DNA of 64,000 bases from Novosphingobium sp. KCTC 2891 (GCF_025938155.1 NZ_JAPCZG010000002.1:248001-312000); one strand, 5' to 3'; positions 25,328 through 35,297 are shown, numbered from the stretch's first letter. The notes: generated by a model from the sequence alone, not told the origin. Numbers and translations: made by a program.

Positions 25328-26695
25328 TCAGCGGCGGGCGCTGGCCATGCGCGGCGCGCCCGGTGCCAGCCCGTCGCGATTATAGGGGTCGGCACGGAAC
25401 GCGATCTGGCCGTTCGCATCGGGCGCGGCGGTCAGATAGGTGATGTAGACCGGCACGGGCACCGGCAGGTCCACGCGCTGCTCCACCGCCTTGCCCGCCC
25501 TGGGCAATGGCTTGCCCATCAGCCAGCGGCCCAGCCGCGGCGCGTCTTCCAGCCGCACGCAGCCCGAACTGAACTGGCGTTCGTCTTCCTTCATCAGCCC
25601 TTTTTCGGGCGTGTCGTGCAGGTAGATGCCCTGCGCGTTGGGGAACATGAACTTGACCTTCCCCATGAAATTGTCACCGCCGGGCAGCTGGCGCACCCGC
25701 AAGTCCTCGGCTCCGGCGGCAATAGCCTGCCAGTCGACCCGCGCGGGGTCGATCACCCGCGCGTCCTCGTCCCAGCCGGACAGCACCTGATAGCCCTTGG
25801 CCTTCAGATACCGCAGCCCCTTGCCCAGCACGTTGGGCGCGATCCGGGCCTTCACCAGATCGGGCGGGATGTTCCAGTAGGGGTTGAGCTGGGCATAGCG
25901 CAGGAATCCGGCCATCATCGGCGTCGGCATTTCCGGCTTGCCCACCACCACGCGCATCGTGCCCACCGGCTGGCCGTCCTGCATCATCGTCAGCCGGGCG
26001 CCGGCGGCATCGACCAGCACGTAGCGTCCCTTCTGGAACGCGGGAATGGCGCGGACCCGTTCGAGATTGGCGGCCAGCAGCTGGCGGCTGCTATCGTCCA
26101 GGCCATCCTGCGCCAACGCCTGTCGCAGCGGCGCATACCACGGGTGCATCCAGCCCATCGTACGCACGAACGCGTCGATGGAAGGCGCGGCGGCGGCCAT
26201 GCCCAGCACGGCGGCGGTCGTGGGCACACCGGGCGCGAGCGCCGGAGATTCATAGATCATGTCCGCACGCGGCGCCTTGCGCATCTGCTGGACATAAGCG
26301 GCCAGCGCGCGCGATGCGGCGATTTCGGCGCGCAGCAGGTTTTCCGGCGTGGGATCGTCGGCGCGTTCCAGCGCCTTGCGCAGATCGCCTTCGCGCGCCT
26401 TCTTCGGCTTGATGCCATCGAATTTCGAGGTGCGGATCAGATCGAGCAGCGCGGATGCCGCGGGCGAGACGGTGCCGCCCGTGATCCAAAGCGGGCGATA
26501 GCCGCGGCTGGCATAGAAATCGCGCAGTTGCGCCGCATCGCCGCCGCCGTCTTCCAGTTCACCGGCGAGGTCCGCCGGCGCCACCTGCGCATGGGCGGCG
26601 CCCGGTGCCATGACCAGCACCGACGCCGCCGCGCACAGCGAAAGGGTAAGGCGGCGGATGGAACGACCGCCATGGGACCGGATCATCCGCCGCAT
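25328..26695 (-). CDS. L,D-transpeptidase (YkuD domain, YcbB-like)
   Basis: A 455-residue secreted L,D-transpeptidase that makes 3-3 crosslinks or attaches proteins in peptidoglycan. The signal peptide ends around AAHAQ, after a hydrophobic core starting LTLSLCAAA. An N-terminal scaffold region (residues 40-220) resembles YcbB/LdtD, with LRDFYASRGYRPLWI. The YkuD catalytic part has YLHDTPEK and SSGCVRLED, the catalytic Cys being near residue 378. The gene follows the glycine-zipper lipoprotein gene by 14 bases and may share its transcript. Confidence 0.93.
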   Translation of the reverse strand: MRRMIRSHGGRSIRRLTLSLCAAASVLVMAPGAAHAQVAPADLAGELEDGGGDAAQLRDFYASRGYRPLWITGGTVSPAASALLDLIRTSKFDGIKPKKAREGDLRKALERADDPTPENLLRAEIAASRALAAYVQQMRKAPRADMIYESPALAPGVPTTAAVLGMAAAAPSIDAFVRTMGWMHPWYAPLRQALAQDGLDDSSRQLLAANLERVRAIPAFQKGRYVLVDAAGARLTMMQDGQPVGTMRVVVGKPEMPTPMMAGFLRYAQLNPYWNIPPDLVKARIAPNVLGKGLRYLKAKGYQVLSGWDEDARVIDPARVDWQAIAAGAEDLRVRQLPGGDNFMGKVKFMFPNAQGIYLHDTPEKGLMKEDERQFSSGCVRLEDAPRLGRWLMGKPLPRAGKAVEQRVDLPVPVPVYITYLTAAPDANGQIAFRADPYNRDGLAPGAPRMASARR

Positions 26696-26709
26696 CGTAC
26701 CCTCGTCGC

Positions 26710-27282
26710 TTAACCGCGCTCGCCGGCGCGGGTGTTCGAGGTGGGCTGGGTCGCCATCGGCGCGCCCGGATAGTAACGGCCTTCGGTGGTGTAGCCATCG
26801 ACGCAGCCGTCGTTGTTGGCATCGGCCCAGACAGCGCCGGCCAGACCGCCGACCGCCGCACCGACAAGCGCGCCGGTCAGCACGCTGACTCCGCTAGCCA
26901 GAGCGCCAACGCCCGCGCCAAGCGCCGCGCCGCCGGCCGCGCCGGTCAGCGCCGTGTTGCCCACCGACTGGCAGGTGCGCGCGCCGGGCGCGTAGCCCGC
27001 CGGTGTGCCCGGATAGTACTGGCCGTTGGTGTAATAACCATCGGCCTGCCCATCGCCGTTGCGGTCGGCCCAGACCGCGCCGGCCACGCCGCCGATCGCA
27101 CCGCCGACCACCGCGCCGGCGATGGGGTCGAAACCGGCCACGGCGCCAAGGCCCGCACCGGCGGCAGCGCCGGCAGCGGCGCCGCCCGCGGTGTAGGCCA
27201 TCTTGTCGTTGCCCGGGGTGGAGGCGCAAGCGCCCAGCGACAGCGAGGCTGCGCTCACGAGGATAACGAAGGTCCCTTTCAT
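26710..27282 (-). CDS. Glycine-zipper lipoprotein with duplicated D-x-N-x-D-G loops
   Basis: A 190-residue predicted lipoprotein: the signal peptide ends in LGAC, and the ATG at 27282 has AAGGAG upstream. The mature protein is a tandem duplication. Each half has a Gly/Ala-rich zipper (GGAIGGVAGAVWAD and GAAVGGLAGAVWAD), an Asp-rich loop (DRNGDGQAD and DANNDGCVD), and a YYPG segment (GQYYPGTP and GRYYPGAP). The Asp loops have the spacing of EF-hand/dockerin calcium sites. Glycine-zipper lipoproteins insert into the outer membrane or stabilise it; the calcium idea is inference. Confidence 0.8.
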   Translation of the reverse strand: MKGTFVILVSAASLSLGACASTPGNDKMAYTAGGAAAGAAAGAGLGAVAGFDPIAGAVVGGAIGGVAGAVWADRNGDGQADGYYTNGQYYPGTPAGYAPGARTCQSVGNTALTGAAGGAALGAGVGALASGVSVLTGALVGAAVGGLAGAVWADANNDGCVDGYTTEGRYYPGAPMATQPTSNTRAGERG

Positions 27283-27432
27283 AGCATCACTCCTTGACCG
27301 AACCCCCTGCTGGATAGGCCGCCAAGCCAACCCGGTGACGGTGACCGGGAGGGACGTGGCACGCCTTGTCCTGCCCGGGTCGCGGCATCGTAACGGAGTG
27401 TTCTGGGAAGGGTTCCGCGCCACCGGTTACAG

Positions 27433-27456
27433 TTGCGACGAAACGGTTCGTCGCAA
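27433..27456. other. Perfect 10-bp hairpin downstream of rpoN
   Basis: Arms TTGCGACGAA and TTCGTCGCAA flank ACGG, beginning 5 bases after the rpoN stop on the minus strand. There is no T-run in either direction. It could be a weak terminator, an RNA-stabilising hairpin or an operator. Confidence 0.45.
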
Positions 27457-27461
27457 ATGGG

Positions 27462-28982
27462 TCAGCGAACCCCGGCGAGCGCCTTTTGCCGGCGGCGCTG
27501 CACCGAACTGCCAAGGCCGATCGCCTCGCGGTATTTCGCCACGGTGCGGCGGGCGAGGTCGAACCCGCGCGCCTTGAGAAGATCCACCAGCGCATCGTCG
27601 GAAAGCACCGCCTTGGCGTCCTCGGCGTCGATCAGCTGGCGGATCGCGGCCTTCACCGCCTCGGCCGAAACCGAGCCTTCGCCGTCCGCCGACGCCACGC
27701 CCGAAGTGAAGAAATACTTCAGTTCGAACGTGCCGCGGTCGCAGTGGAGATACTTGTTCGAGGTGACGCGGCTGACGGTCGATTCGTGCATCTCGATCGC
27801 CTCGGCCACGGTCCGCAGCGTCAGCGGCTTCAGCTGCGAGACGCCGTGGCGGAAGAAGCCGTCCTGCTGCTTGACGATCTCCGCCGCGACCTTGAGGATC
27901 GTCTTCTGGCGCTGGTCGAGCGCCTTGAGCAGCCAGTTGGCGTCGGCCAGCTTCTCGCCCAGCCAGGCCTTGGCTTCCTTGCCCACGCAGGCCCCGCGCA
28001 TTTCGATGTAGTAGCCGCGGTTGACGACAAGGCGGGGCAAAGTCGCCTGGTTGAGCGCAATGTCCCAGCCGGCGATCTCGCCCGGCTTGCCGCCTTTCTG
28101 CGGCACCGAGCGGACGAGGATGTCGGGCACGACCGCCTCCGCCGTGCCGCCGCCAAAGCGCAGGCCGGGCTTGGGATCGTAGCCGCGCAGCTCCGCCAGC
28201 ATGTCGGCGAAGTCCTCGTCGTCCACGCCGCACATCCGCTTCAGCCGCGCGAATTCGCCGCGCGCCACCAGATCGAGATTGTCGATCAGCCGGGCCATGC
28301 AGGGATCGTAGCGGTCCGCTTCCTGCGCCTGGAGCGCAAGGCATTCGGAAAGATTGCGCGCACCCACGCCGGTGGGATCGAGCGACTGGACCAGCGCCAG
28401 CGCGCGCTCCACCACGGCCAGCGGCAGGCCCAGCGCCTCGGCCGCCTCGCCCAGCGGCAGCGACAAATATCCCGTCTCGTCGAGCTGGTCGATCAGCCAG
28501 CGCGCGACGAACAACATCTGCGCATCAGACGAAGCCGCGCCCACTTGCGCGTGGAGATGCTCGGCCAGCGTTTCCTCGGCCCCGCCGCGCTCATCGATGT
28601 CCAGACCCTCGCCGCCGCCGGATGCAGCGCGGTGATCGACCATGTCGAGGCCCGAATTGCTGTCGCCGGTATCGCGGTCGCGGTCGAGCGTGGCGGGATC
28701 GATATCGAGCGGGCGGTCCTCGTCGGCGCGGCCTTCGCCTACAAGCTGGTCGACCGGCGAGCTTTCCAGATGCGTGCGGCGCAGGTCCTCGGCCCCCGCC
28801 TCGGGCACGTCCGCCGGCGCAGCCTCGCCCATTTCGAGCAGCGGATTGGCGTCGAGAGCATCACCGATGAACGTCTCGATCTCGAGATTGGACAGCGCCA
28901 GCAGCTTGATCGCCTGCTGGAGCTGCGGCGTCATGACGAGCGACTGGCTCTGCCGCAGATCCAGTCTCGGCCCGAGCGCCAT
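27462..28982 (-). CDS. rpoN: RNA polymerase sigma-54 factor RpoN
   Basis: A 506-residue sigma-54. It begins with the Gln-rich region I (LDLRQSQSLVMTPQLQQAI), followed by an acidic region II of about 100 residues. The core-binding and helix-turn-helix parts follow, and the RpoN box ARRTVAKYRE sits near the end, before a short basic tail. It directs transcription from -24/-12 promoters together with enhancer-binding proteins, none of which is encoded in this window. It lies 30 bases downstream of lptB in the common lptB-rpoN order, but lptA and lptC are not upstream here. Confidence 0.96.
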   Translation of the reverse strand: MALGPRLDLRQSQSLVMTPQLQQAIKLLALSNLEIETFIGDALDANPLLEMGEAAPADVPEAGAEDLRRTHLESSPVDQLVGEGRADEDRPLDIDPATLDRDRDTGDSNSGLDMVDHRAASGGGEGLDIDERGGAEETLAEHLHAQVGAASSDAQMLFVARWLIDQLDETGYLSLPLGEAAEALGLPLAVVERALALVQSLDPTGVGARNLSECLALQAQEADRYDPCMARLIDNLDLVARGEFARLKRMCGVDDEDFADMLAELRGYDPKPGLRFGGGTAEAVVPDILVRSVPQKGGKPGEIAGWDIALNQATLPRLVVNRGYYIEMRGACVGKEAKAWLGEKLADANWLLKALDQRQKTILKVAAEIVKQQDGFFRHGVSQLKPLTLRTVAEAIEMHESTVSRVTSNKYLHCDRGTFELKYFFTSGVASADGEGSVSAEAVKAAIRQLIDAEDAKAVLSDDALVDLLKARGFDLARRTVAKYREAIGLGSSVQRRRQKALAGVR

Positions 28983-29012
28983 CTAGTCCATCCCCCCTCG
29001 CTTCAGCCCGAT

Positions 29013-29816
29013 CTAGAGCGTGAAGCCTTCGCCGAGGTAAAGGCGGCGAACATTGGGATCGGCCACGAGCGCTTCGGGACTGCCAGCGAACAGCACCTGA
29101 CCGCCGTAGATGATGCAGGCGCGGTCGACGATATCGAGCGTTTCGCGCACGTTATGATCGGTGATCAGCACGCCGATGCCACGCCGCTTCAGGTCCTTCA
29201 CCAGATGGCGAATGTCGCTGATCGAGAGCGGATCGATGCCGGCGAAGGGCTCGTCGAGCAGGATGATCGAGGGCCGCGCCGCCAGAGCGCGCGCGATTTC
29301 GCAGCGGCGGCGTTCACCGCCCGACAGCGCCATCGCCGGACTGGAGCGCAGGCGGGTCAGCCCGAATTCGTCGAGCAGCCGGTCAAGCTCGGCGGCGCGC
29401 GTCGCCTTGTCCGGCTCGATCAGTTCCAGCACGGTGGCGATGTTCTGTTCCACCGTCATGCCGCGGAAGATCGAGGTTTCCTGCGGCAGATAGCCAAGGC
29501 CCAGGACCGCGCGGCGATACATCGGCAGCTTGGTGATATCCACGCCGTCGAGCAGGATGCGCCCCGAATCCGGGCGGACAAGGCCCATGATCGAGTAGAA
29601 GCAGGTGGTCTTGCCCGCACCGTTCGGCCCCAGCAGGCCAAGCACCTCGCCCTTGCCCACCGACAGCGAGATGTCGGACAGCACGGCGCGCTTGTCATAG
29701 CTCTTGGCGATCGAGACGACTTCCAGTCCGCCCTGCGGGATCGGCGGCGAGGCTTCTCCGGCGGTGGGCGCGGCGCTGGTGGTCGCACTGGCGGGGGTGG
29801 TGAAGTCTGCTGTCAT
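29013..29816 (-). CDS. lptB: LPS export ABC transporter ATP-binding protein LptB
   Basis: A 267-residue ABC ATPase that powers lipopolysaccharide extraction by LptFG. It has Walker A GPNGAGKTT, the signature LSGGERRR, Walker B SIILLDEPFAGIDP and the LptB-typical H-loop ITDHNVRETLDI. An Ala/Thr-rich extension of about 25 residues precedes the domain. The start could be the ATG at 29816 (used) or at 29867. It is followed by rpoN. The divergent neighbour at 30031 shows that lptC and lptA are located elsewhere. Confidence 0.94.
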   Translation of the reverse strand: MTADFTTPASATTSAAPTAGEASPPIPQGGLEVVSIAKSYDKRAVLSDISLSVGKGEVLGLLGPNGAGKTTCFYSIMGLVRPDSGRILLDGVDITKLPMYRRAVLGLGYLPQETSIFRGMTVEQNIATVLELIEPDKATRAAELDRLLDEFGLTRLRSSPAMALSGGERRRCEIARALAARPSIILLDEPFAGIDPLSISDIRHLVKDLKRRGIGVLITDHNVRETLDIVDRACIIYGGQVLFAGSPEALVADPNVRRLYLGEGFTL

Positions 29817-30030
29817 CGGGTCGGCGCTACCGCTTCTGGTGGACTCGGGCTTTCGCGCCCAAGCCATAGCCGCCTTGCCGGCACGGTCAAACCCCGCGCG
29901 GATCGGAACTGGCAGGATTTGTGCATGGAACCGGCCGCGAGGCAGCCCGTTGCGGTCACGGGCTTGAAACACGCCCGAAACGGTGTTCTACTCCTTTCGA
30001 CCGGAAAACACACAGCGGCGGGGACGCAGG

Positions 30031-30390
30031 ATGGTCAGGATCACATCGGCCGCACACGCGCATCACATCGATTGGCGCAAGCGCATGAGCGACAATGTCG
30101 CCTATGGCCTGCTGGTCTACACCGCCTTGCAGATTTTCGTGACGATGCAGGCCATCGAAGGCGATTCCGGATCGATGCTGCCGATGCTGGCGCTGGTGGT
30201 TCTGGTCGCCGCGATCATCCCGCTGTTCCGGCGCTTCGAACGGCACTGGGAACATCTCGACGATACCGCAGCCGCCGACCCTGCGCTGAAAGGCGCCTAT
30301 CGCCGCGATCAGTTCGCGGTCTGGGCGCTGGCCATCGGCCTGCCCTTCCTGCTGACCGGCCTGTTCAAGGGCGCCGCAACGCTCTTCTGA
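30031..30390 (+). CDS. Small membrane protein, unknown function
   Basis: A 119-residue protein with about three membrane helices, near residues 38-58, 63-80 and 95-116. The middle loop contains a charged segment (RRFERHWEHLDD). The ATG at 30031 has GGGGAC a few bases upstream; an earlier in-frame ATG at 29983 would add 16 residues. I do not recognise the family. It is divergent from lptB and lies 77 bases before the pmbA/tldE-like gene. Confidence 0.65.
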   Translation: MVRITSAAHAHHIDWRKRMSDNVAYGLLVYTALQIFVTMQAIEGDSGSMLPMLALVVLVAAIIPLFRRFERHWEHLDDTAAADPALKGAYRRDQFAVWALAIGLPFLLTGLFKGAATLF

Positions 30391-30467
30391 AATCCGGTCG
30401 CCGCATTGTCCCGCTTTGCGCGAGCCGCTAGAGCCCGGCCTTTCGTTTCGCGCAGAAAGGCCCCGCC

Positions 30468-31814
30468 ATGCTCTCGCCCGCCCAAGCCCAGGAACGCTGC
30501 CACGCGCTGATCGAACGCGCCACGCGCGCGGGCGCCGATGCCGGCGACGCGGTCTACATCGCCAATGCCTCGGAATCGGTGCAGGTCCGCCTCGGCAAAC
30601 TGGAAGATGTCGAGCGTTCGGAATCCGAACACATCGGCCTGCGCGTGTTCGTGGGCGGCGCTTCCGCCTCGATCGGATCGAGCGACCTGGGCGATGGCGC
30701 GCTGGATGAACTGGCCGCGCGCGCCGTGGCCATGGCGCGCAATGCCCCCGTCGATCGCTTCGCCGGCCTTGCCCCCGAAGAACTGCTGCTGAAGGGCGCC
30801 CCGCTCAAACTCGACCTGGAGGACGCGCAAGAACCCAGCCCCACCGACCTGCGCCGCATCGCCGAAGAGGCGGAGGATGCCGCGCGCGCGGTGGCCGGCG
30901 TGACCAACAGCGAAGGCGGCAGCGCCAGCGCCGGGCGCGGGATCGTCGCGCTGGTCACCAGCCACGGCTTCAGCGGCGGCTACGGCGCGACAAGCCACGG
31001 CATTTCGGCCAGCGTGCTGGCGGGTGAAGGCGGCGCGATGCAGCGCGACCATGCCTGGCGCAGCGCGCGCCACGCCGCCGACCTGCTCTCCCCCGCCGAG
31101 ATCGGCCGCCTTGCCGGCACCCGCACGGTGGCGCGGCTCAATCCGGGCCGGGTGAAAAGCGGCACATGCGCGGTCGTGTTCGATCCGCGCGTCGGCGGCT
31201 CGCTGGTCGGCCACCTGCTCGGCGCGATGTCGGGCGCGTCGATCGCCCGGCGCGCCAGCTTCCTGCTCGACAGGGACGGCGCGCAGCTGTTCGATTCCGC
31301 GATCACCATCACCGACGAACCGCACCGCCAGCGCGGTCCGCGCTCGCGCCCGTTCGACGGCGAGGGGCTGCCCACCGCGACGCGCAAGCTGGTCGATGGC
31401 GGACGCCTGACCGGGTGGCTGATGGATTCCGCCGCCGCCCGTCAGCTCGGCGCCGCCCCCACGGGACACGCCTCACGCGGGGGATCGGGCGCACCGCACG
31501 TCACCGCGAGCAACGTGGTGCTCCAGCCGGGCAGCGTCAGCCCTGCGGCGCTGATGGCCGACATCAAGGACGGGATCTACGTGACCGAGCTGATCGGCCA
31601 GGGGGTCAACGGCGTGACCGGCGACTACAGCCGGGGCGCGTCGGGCTTCCGCATCGTGAATGGTGAAATCGCGGGACCGATCGCCGAATTCACCGTCGCG
31701 GGCAATCTGATCGAGATGTTCGCCGCGCTGGTCGCGGCCGACGATCTGGACATTCACCGCGGCATCGACGTGCCCACGCTGCGGATCGACGGGATGAGCG
31801 TGGCGGGCGACTGA
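30468..31814 (+). CDS. PmbA/TldE-family metalloprotease subunit
   Basis: A 448-residue TldD/PmbA (peptidase U62) protein. In E. coli, TldE and TldD form a complex that processes microcin B17 and the antitoxin CcdA. The protein starts MLSPAQAQERCHALIERA and has LRVFVGGASASIGSSD. The C-terminal part contains GIYVTELIGQGVNGVTGDYSRGASGF, read in two pieces, plus PIAEFTVAGNLIEMF, as in PmbA. It lacks the HExxxH metal motif, which belongs to TldD, so it is the PmbA/TldE type. No tldD gene is in the window. Confidence 0.93.
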   Translation: MLSPAQAQERCHALIERATRAGADAGDAVYIANASESVQVRLGKLEDVERSESEHIGLRVFVGGASASIGSSDLGDGALDELAARAVAMARNAPVDRFAGLAPEELLLKGAPLKLDLEDAQEPSPTDLRRIAEEAEDAARAVAGVTNSEGGSASAGRGIVALVTSHGFSGGYGATSHGISASVLAGEGGAMQRDHAWRSARHAADLLSPAEIGRLAGTRTVARLNPGRVKSGTCAVVFDPRVGGSLVGHLLGAMSGASIARRASFLLDRDGAQLFDSAITITDEPHRQRGPRSRPFDGEGLPTATRKLVDGGRLTGWLMDSAAARQLGAAPTGHASRGGSGAPHVTASNVVLQPGSVSPAALMADIKDGIYVTELIGQGVNGVTGDYSRGASGFRIVNGEIAGPIAEFTVAGNLIEMFAALVAADDLDIHRGIDVPTLRIDGMSVAGD

Positions 31815-31833
31815 GCCGGCGCGCGGACCACGG

Positions 31834-31871
31834 AAAAAGCCCGGACCCGCCGTCCGACACCGGACGGCGGG
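31834..31871 (-). terminator. Intrinsic terminator of ppa
   Basis: On the minus strand an 11-bp stem (arms CCCGCCGTCCG and CGGACGGCGGG, loop of four) is followed by TCCGGGC and five T. It starts 15 bases downstream of the ppa stop. It also lies between the convergent pmbA/tldE-like gene and ppa. Confidence 0.88.
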
Positions 31872-31885
31872 CGGGATGGGTAGGA

Positions 31886-32419
31886 TTACTTGGCCTGCTT
31901 GGCGCGCTCGATCGCCTCGATCGTGATCTGGCGTGCATCGGCGGCGCCGCCCCAGGTGCCGACGCGGACCCACTTTTCCTTTTCCAGGTCCTTGTAGTGC
32001 GTGAAGAAGTGCTCGATCTGCTGGAGCACGATCTCGGGAAGGTCTTCCTTCTCCTTCACGTCCGAATAGTACGGGAAGGTCGAATCGACCGGCACGCACA
32101 CCAGCTTCTCGTCGCCGCCATGCTCGTCCTCAAGGTTGAGAACGGCGATCGGGCGGGCGCGGACGACCGAACCGGGGACGAAGGGCGAGCGCGCGATGAC
32201 CAGCGCGTCGAGCGGGTCGCCATCGGGCGAAAGCGTGTGCGGCACGAAGCCGTAATTCGCCGGATAGCGCATCGGCGTGTGCAGGATGCGATCGACGAAC
32301 AGCGCGCCCGAGGCCTTGTCGAACTCGTACTTCACCGGTTCGCCGCCAACGGGAACTTCGATGACGACGTTGAGGCTTTCGGGCGGATTGTCCCCGGTGG
32401 GAATCATGTCGATGCGCAT
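31886..32419 (-). CDS. ppa: Inorganic pyrophosphatase
   Basis: A 177-residue family I soluble inorganic pyrophosphatase that hydrolyses pyrophosphate and so drives biosynthetic reactions. It has the family signature DGDPLDALVIA with metal-binding aspartates, together with YEFDKASGALFVDR, YPANYGFVPHT and FTHYKDLEKEKWV. The length is typical for bacteria. It is followed by a strong terminator and is transcribed alone. Confidence 0.97.
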   Translation of the reverse strand: MRIDMIPTGDNPPESLNVVIEVPVGGEPVKYEFDKASGALFVDRILHTPMRYPANYGFVPHTLSPDGDPLDALVIARSPFVPGSVVRARPIAVLNLEDEHGGDEKLVCVPVDSTFPYYSDVKEKEDLPEIVLQQIEHFFTHYKDLEKEKWVRVGTWGGAADARQITIEAIERAKQAK

Positions 32420-32534
32420 GGTCTGCCTTTGCTTCGAGGCCGCGATGGGCCGGTGTGCGTGGGTTTTGCGGTGCCTCTAGCGAAGCCCCTTGTGCGCCGC
32501 AACAATACTTATCGCGTATAACTATAGACGGGGC

Positions 32535-33200
32535 TCAACTGCCGCCGAGCGCGTTGATGGTGAACGCGATGACGCCGATGTTGAAGACGAAAGCGGCGAA
32601 GGAATGCAGCGTGGCGATGCGCCGCACGGCGCGCGAAGTGATTTCGATGTCCGAGGTCTGGAACGTCATCCCCAGCGTGAAGGCGAAGTAGGCGAAGTCG
32701 AGGTAATCGGGCGTCGTCGTGCCCGGAATGTCGAGACCGCCGGCGTCCGCGCCCATTTCACCGTGGCGGGTGTAGTAAAGGTGCGCGTAATGCAGCGCAT
32801 AGACCCCGTTGGCGAAGAACCAGGTCAGCGCCAGCGTGCCGATCAGGCGCGCCATCGCCAGCCGGTCGCCCTTGCTCGCCAGCGGCAGTTCGCCCGCGAT
32901 GGCCGCCATGACCACCACCGTCAGCACCGAGGTGACGAGGAGGATCAGCACCCGGTTGGCGTCGTTCTCCTCCGAATGGCGGCGCATCGTCTCGATGTCG
33001 CAATCGCGCAGCAGCGGCCAGAGCGAGACGAGGAAAGCGATGGCCGCAAAATCGAAGCCCATCGCCAACGGATCGGCAAAGCCCTGCGCCCCGGTCAACG
33101 CGCGCCAGCCGAAGAACCCGGCGACCAGCAGCACGAGGAACAGGATGAAGCGCGGCGGTGCGATCTTCTCGCCCAGCCGCAGGCGCCGGATCGTCTGCAT
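32535..33200 (-). CDS. DUF1345 membrane protein
   Basis: A 221-residue protein with about five membrane helices. It shows the DUF1345 hallmarks ANGVYALHYAHLYY and DYLDFAYFAFTLGMTFQTSD, followed by EITSRAVRR and a last helix (FNIGVIAFTINAL). The function of the family is unknown. The second motif resembles a selectivity-type stretch of ion channels (inference). The start is four bases after the M61 peptidase stop, so the two are probably co-transcribed. Confidence 0.9.
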   Translation of the reverse strand: MQTIRRLRLGEKIAPPRFILFLVLLVAGFFGWRALTGAQGFADPLAMGFDFAAIAFLVSLWPLLRDCDIETMRRHSEENDANRVLILLVTSVLTVVVMAAIAGELPLASKGDRLAMARLIGTLALTWFFANGVYALHYAHLYYTRHGEMGADAGGLDIPGTTTPDYLDFAYFAFTLGMTFQTSDIEITSRAVRRIATLHSFAAFVFNIGVIAFTINALGGS

Positions 33201-33204
33201 GGCG

Positions 33205-35196
33205 CTACTTCGCTCCCCCCTTGCGCGGCGCGAGCAGGGCGTCGAGCCCGACCGGGCCCTTGCCGTCCGTCACCCGCTCCAGCCATGGCCAGCGCAATCC
33301 GTCGTGATAGTCGATGGCCAGCGTGTAGACCCGGTCGTCGCGCTTCACGAGCAGTTCGATCGGCCTGGCCGTGCCTTTGGCAGCGGTGATCGCGGCCTTG
33401 ATCGCTTCCGCGTCATAGGCGGTGCCGTTCACCGAGATCACCTGGATGCCCGAAACCAGCCCCGCGCGAAAGGCGGGGCCGTCCCAGCGGCTGGCCGAGA
33501 TCTTGCCTTCCTTGTCGATCGCGACACCGATCGAATGGTTCAGGTTGGTATACTTGCCGTCGTCCATCCGCCCCTTGTCATAGGCGTTGGGCTGCTCGCG
33601 CCAGATAAGGCGATAGCCGCCGCGCTCGATCCCCGCGAGCGGGGCGGGCTGGCCCGGCGTCATGATCCGGGTCCGCAGGAAGCCCGCCCAATCATAAGGA
33701 TAGACCGCGTTCAGCGCCTGCACCACGTCCGCCAGTTCATAGGGTGCGACGCCCCAGTCGCCGCCGCGCTGGCCGAAGAAGGCACGGGCGAAATCGTCCA
33801 GCCCCTTTGCCCCGCCAGTGCCCTCGCGGATGATCTGGTCCGCCTCCAGCCACACCAGCGCGCCTTCGGTGTAGTATTCCTCGGCACGGGCGAGCGAAGG
33901 GAACGGCTTGGGCTTGCGCGCGGCGAACACCGGATCGAGCGTGGTGTCCTCCACCGAGCGCCATTCCCGGCCCGGATATTGCGTGAACAGGCCGGCGTTG
34001 CTGGCCAGCATCCCCAGCACCATGTCCTTGCCCTGCACACCCGACCGCGCGGCGAGGACATAGCCCCAGAACTGGGTCTGCCCTTCATAGACCCACAACA
34101 GGTCGTCCTGCATCGGCTGCCGGTAGTCGGGTGTCCACAGCCGCGCGGGGCGGCGGAACTTGCCGTTCCACGAATGAACGAATTCATGCGGCACCACGTT
34201 GCGGTCCCAGTCGCCCTGCGCCCAGTCGATCCAGGTGCGCGGCTCCATCTGGTTCTCGCTGGAGCGGTGATGCTCCAGCCCGATGCCGCCCATCCGGTCG
34301 GTCAGCGCCAGCAGGAAATCGTAGTGGTCGAAATGCTGCGCGCCGAACAGCGCCTGCGCTTCCTCCACCAGGTTGCGATAGGCCTGAAGGTTCTCCGGCC
34401 TGATCGCCAGCAGCTCGGGCTTGTCCGCCACCGCATCGATGGAGACATTGCGGCCCAGGTCGAACCGCTGCGCATGGATACCGGCGAAGACCGGCGAATC
34501 GACCAGCGTTTCGTAGTCGGTCACGTCCCAGGTCACGCGGTTGCCGCTGGCCTTGCGCCCGTCCAGCGCGGTGAACACCGTCCAGTTGGCGGGAAAGGTG
34601 ACGGTCGGCTTGATCCGGACCTGCCGCACATAGTGCCCGGCGGGATAGAGGCTCATCTTCTCCCACTGGAGATTGAGCATTTCGCGCGTGACGGTGATGC
34701 GGCCCTCGGCCTCGCGCAGCGGCGAGGTGTGGATCATCGTGGCCACGACTTCGCGCGTGCCGGCGGGCAGGTCGATGTGGAAGGCGTTCACCTCCACCGG
34801 GTCGCGCTTCCACGCCAGCGGCTTGCCATCCGCACTGAAGCGCACGTCGACCAGTTCGGCGAGCGGGCCGCGCGTGCCGTGGTTCCCCGGCAGCCAGCGC
34901 GGGAAAAGCAGCGTCAGCCGCGCCGCGCCGGGGGCGACCGGGATCGTCTCGGTCACGCGGAAAGCGCCGGTGACGGTGTCGGTCGCGTCAATGTCGAGCG
35001 CGATGGTGCCGGGATAGGGCACGTCCTGCGGATCGGGCACGGTCTGCCGGAGCGGCACGGCCACCGGACGGCTGTTGCCAGCGGGCTGGACCTGCGCGTG
35101 CGCGGTGCCGATGAGGCCAGTGGCGCAAGTGGCAAGGCTGAAGGCGAGAAGGGTCCGGGCGCCGAAGATCCGGAAAAGCGCAGGCGTCATCGTCAT
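33205..35196 (-). CDS. M61 family (glycyl aminopeptidase-like) peptidase with PDZ domain
   Basis: A 663-residue secreted peptidase. The ATG at 35196 starts a signal peptide that ends around AHAQ. The N-terminal beta domain is followed by the M61 catalytic region with the zinc motif [10 protein letters not shown] (near residue 336) and the downstream [11 protein letters not shown] holding the third ligand. A PDZ domain covers about residues 560-640 ([19 protein letters not shown]). M61 enzymes cleave N-terminal Gly/Ala residues. The gene is divergent from hisS, with a 101-base gap. Confidence 0.93.
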   Translation of the reverse strand: MTMTPALFRIFGARTLLAFSLATCATGLIGTAHAQVQPAGNSRPVAVPLRQTVPDPQDVPYPGTIALDIDATDTVTGAFRVTETIPVAPGAARLTLLFPRWLPGNHGTRGPLAELVDVRFSADGKPLAWKRDPVEVNAFHIDLPAGTREVVATMIHTSPLREAEGRITVTREMLNLQWEKMSLYPAGHYVRQVRIKPTVTFPANWTVFTALDGRKASGNRVTWDVTDYETLVDSPVFAGIHAQRFDLGRNVSIDAVADKPELLAIRPENLQAYRNLVEEAQALFGAQHFDHYDFLLALTDRMGGIGLEHHRSSENQMEPRTWIDWAQGDWDRNVVPHEFVHSWNGKFRRPARLWTPDYRQPMQDDLLWVYEGQTQFWGYVLAARSGVQGKDMVLGMLASNAGLFTQYPGREWRSVEDTTLDPVFAARKPKPFPSLARAEEYYTEGALVWLEADQIIREGTGGAKGLDDFARAFFGQRGGDWGVAPYELADVVQALNAVYPYDWAGFLRTRIMTPGQPAPLAGIERGGYRLIWREQPNAYDKGRMDDGKYTNLNHSIGVAIDKEGKISASRWDGPAFRAGLVSGIQVISVNGTAYDAEAIKAAITAAKGTARPIELLVKRDDRVYTLAIDYHDGLRWPWLERVTDGKGPVGLDALLAPRKGGAK

Positions 35197-35297
35197 CGCC
35201 TTGTCATGGCGGCAACCGGTCGCATCCGCAACCGGTGAGGGCACGTGTGCGCCCATGCCTTTTATTGCGCGCCCTTTGGCGCTATCGGCCGCGGGAC

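Noticed and set aside
27366..30431. A 1021-codon plus-strand frame over rpoN and lptB
   Set aside because: It is the antisense of two well-recognised genes and has low-complexity composition.
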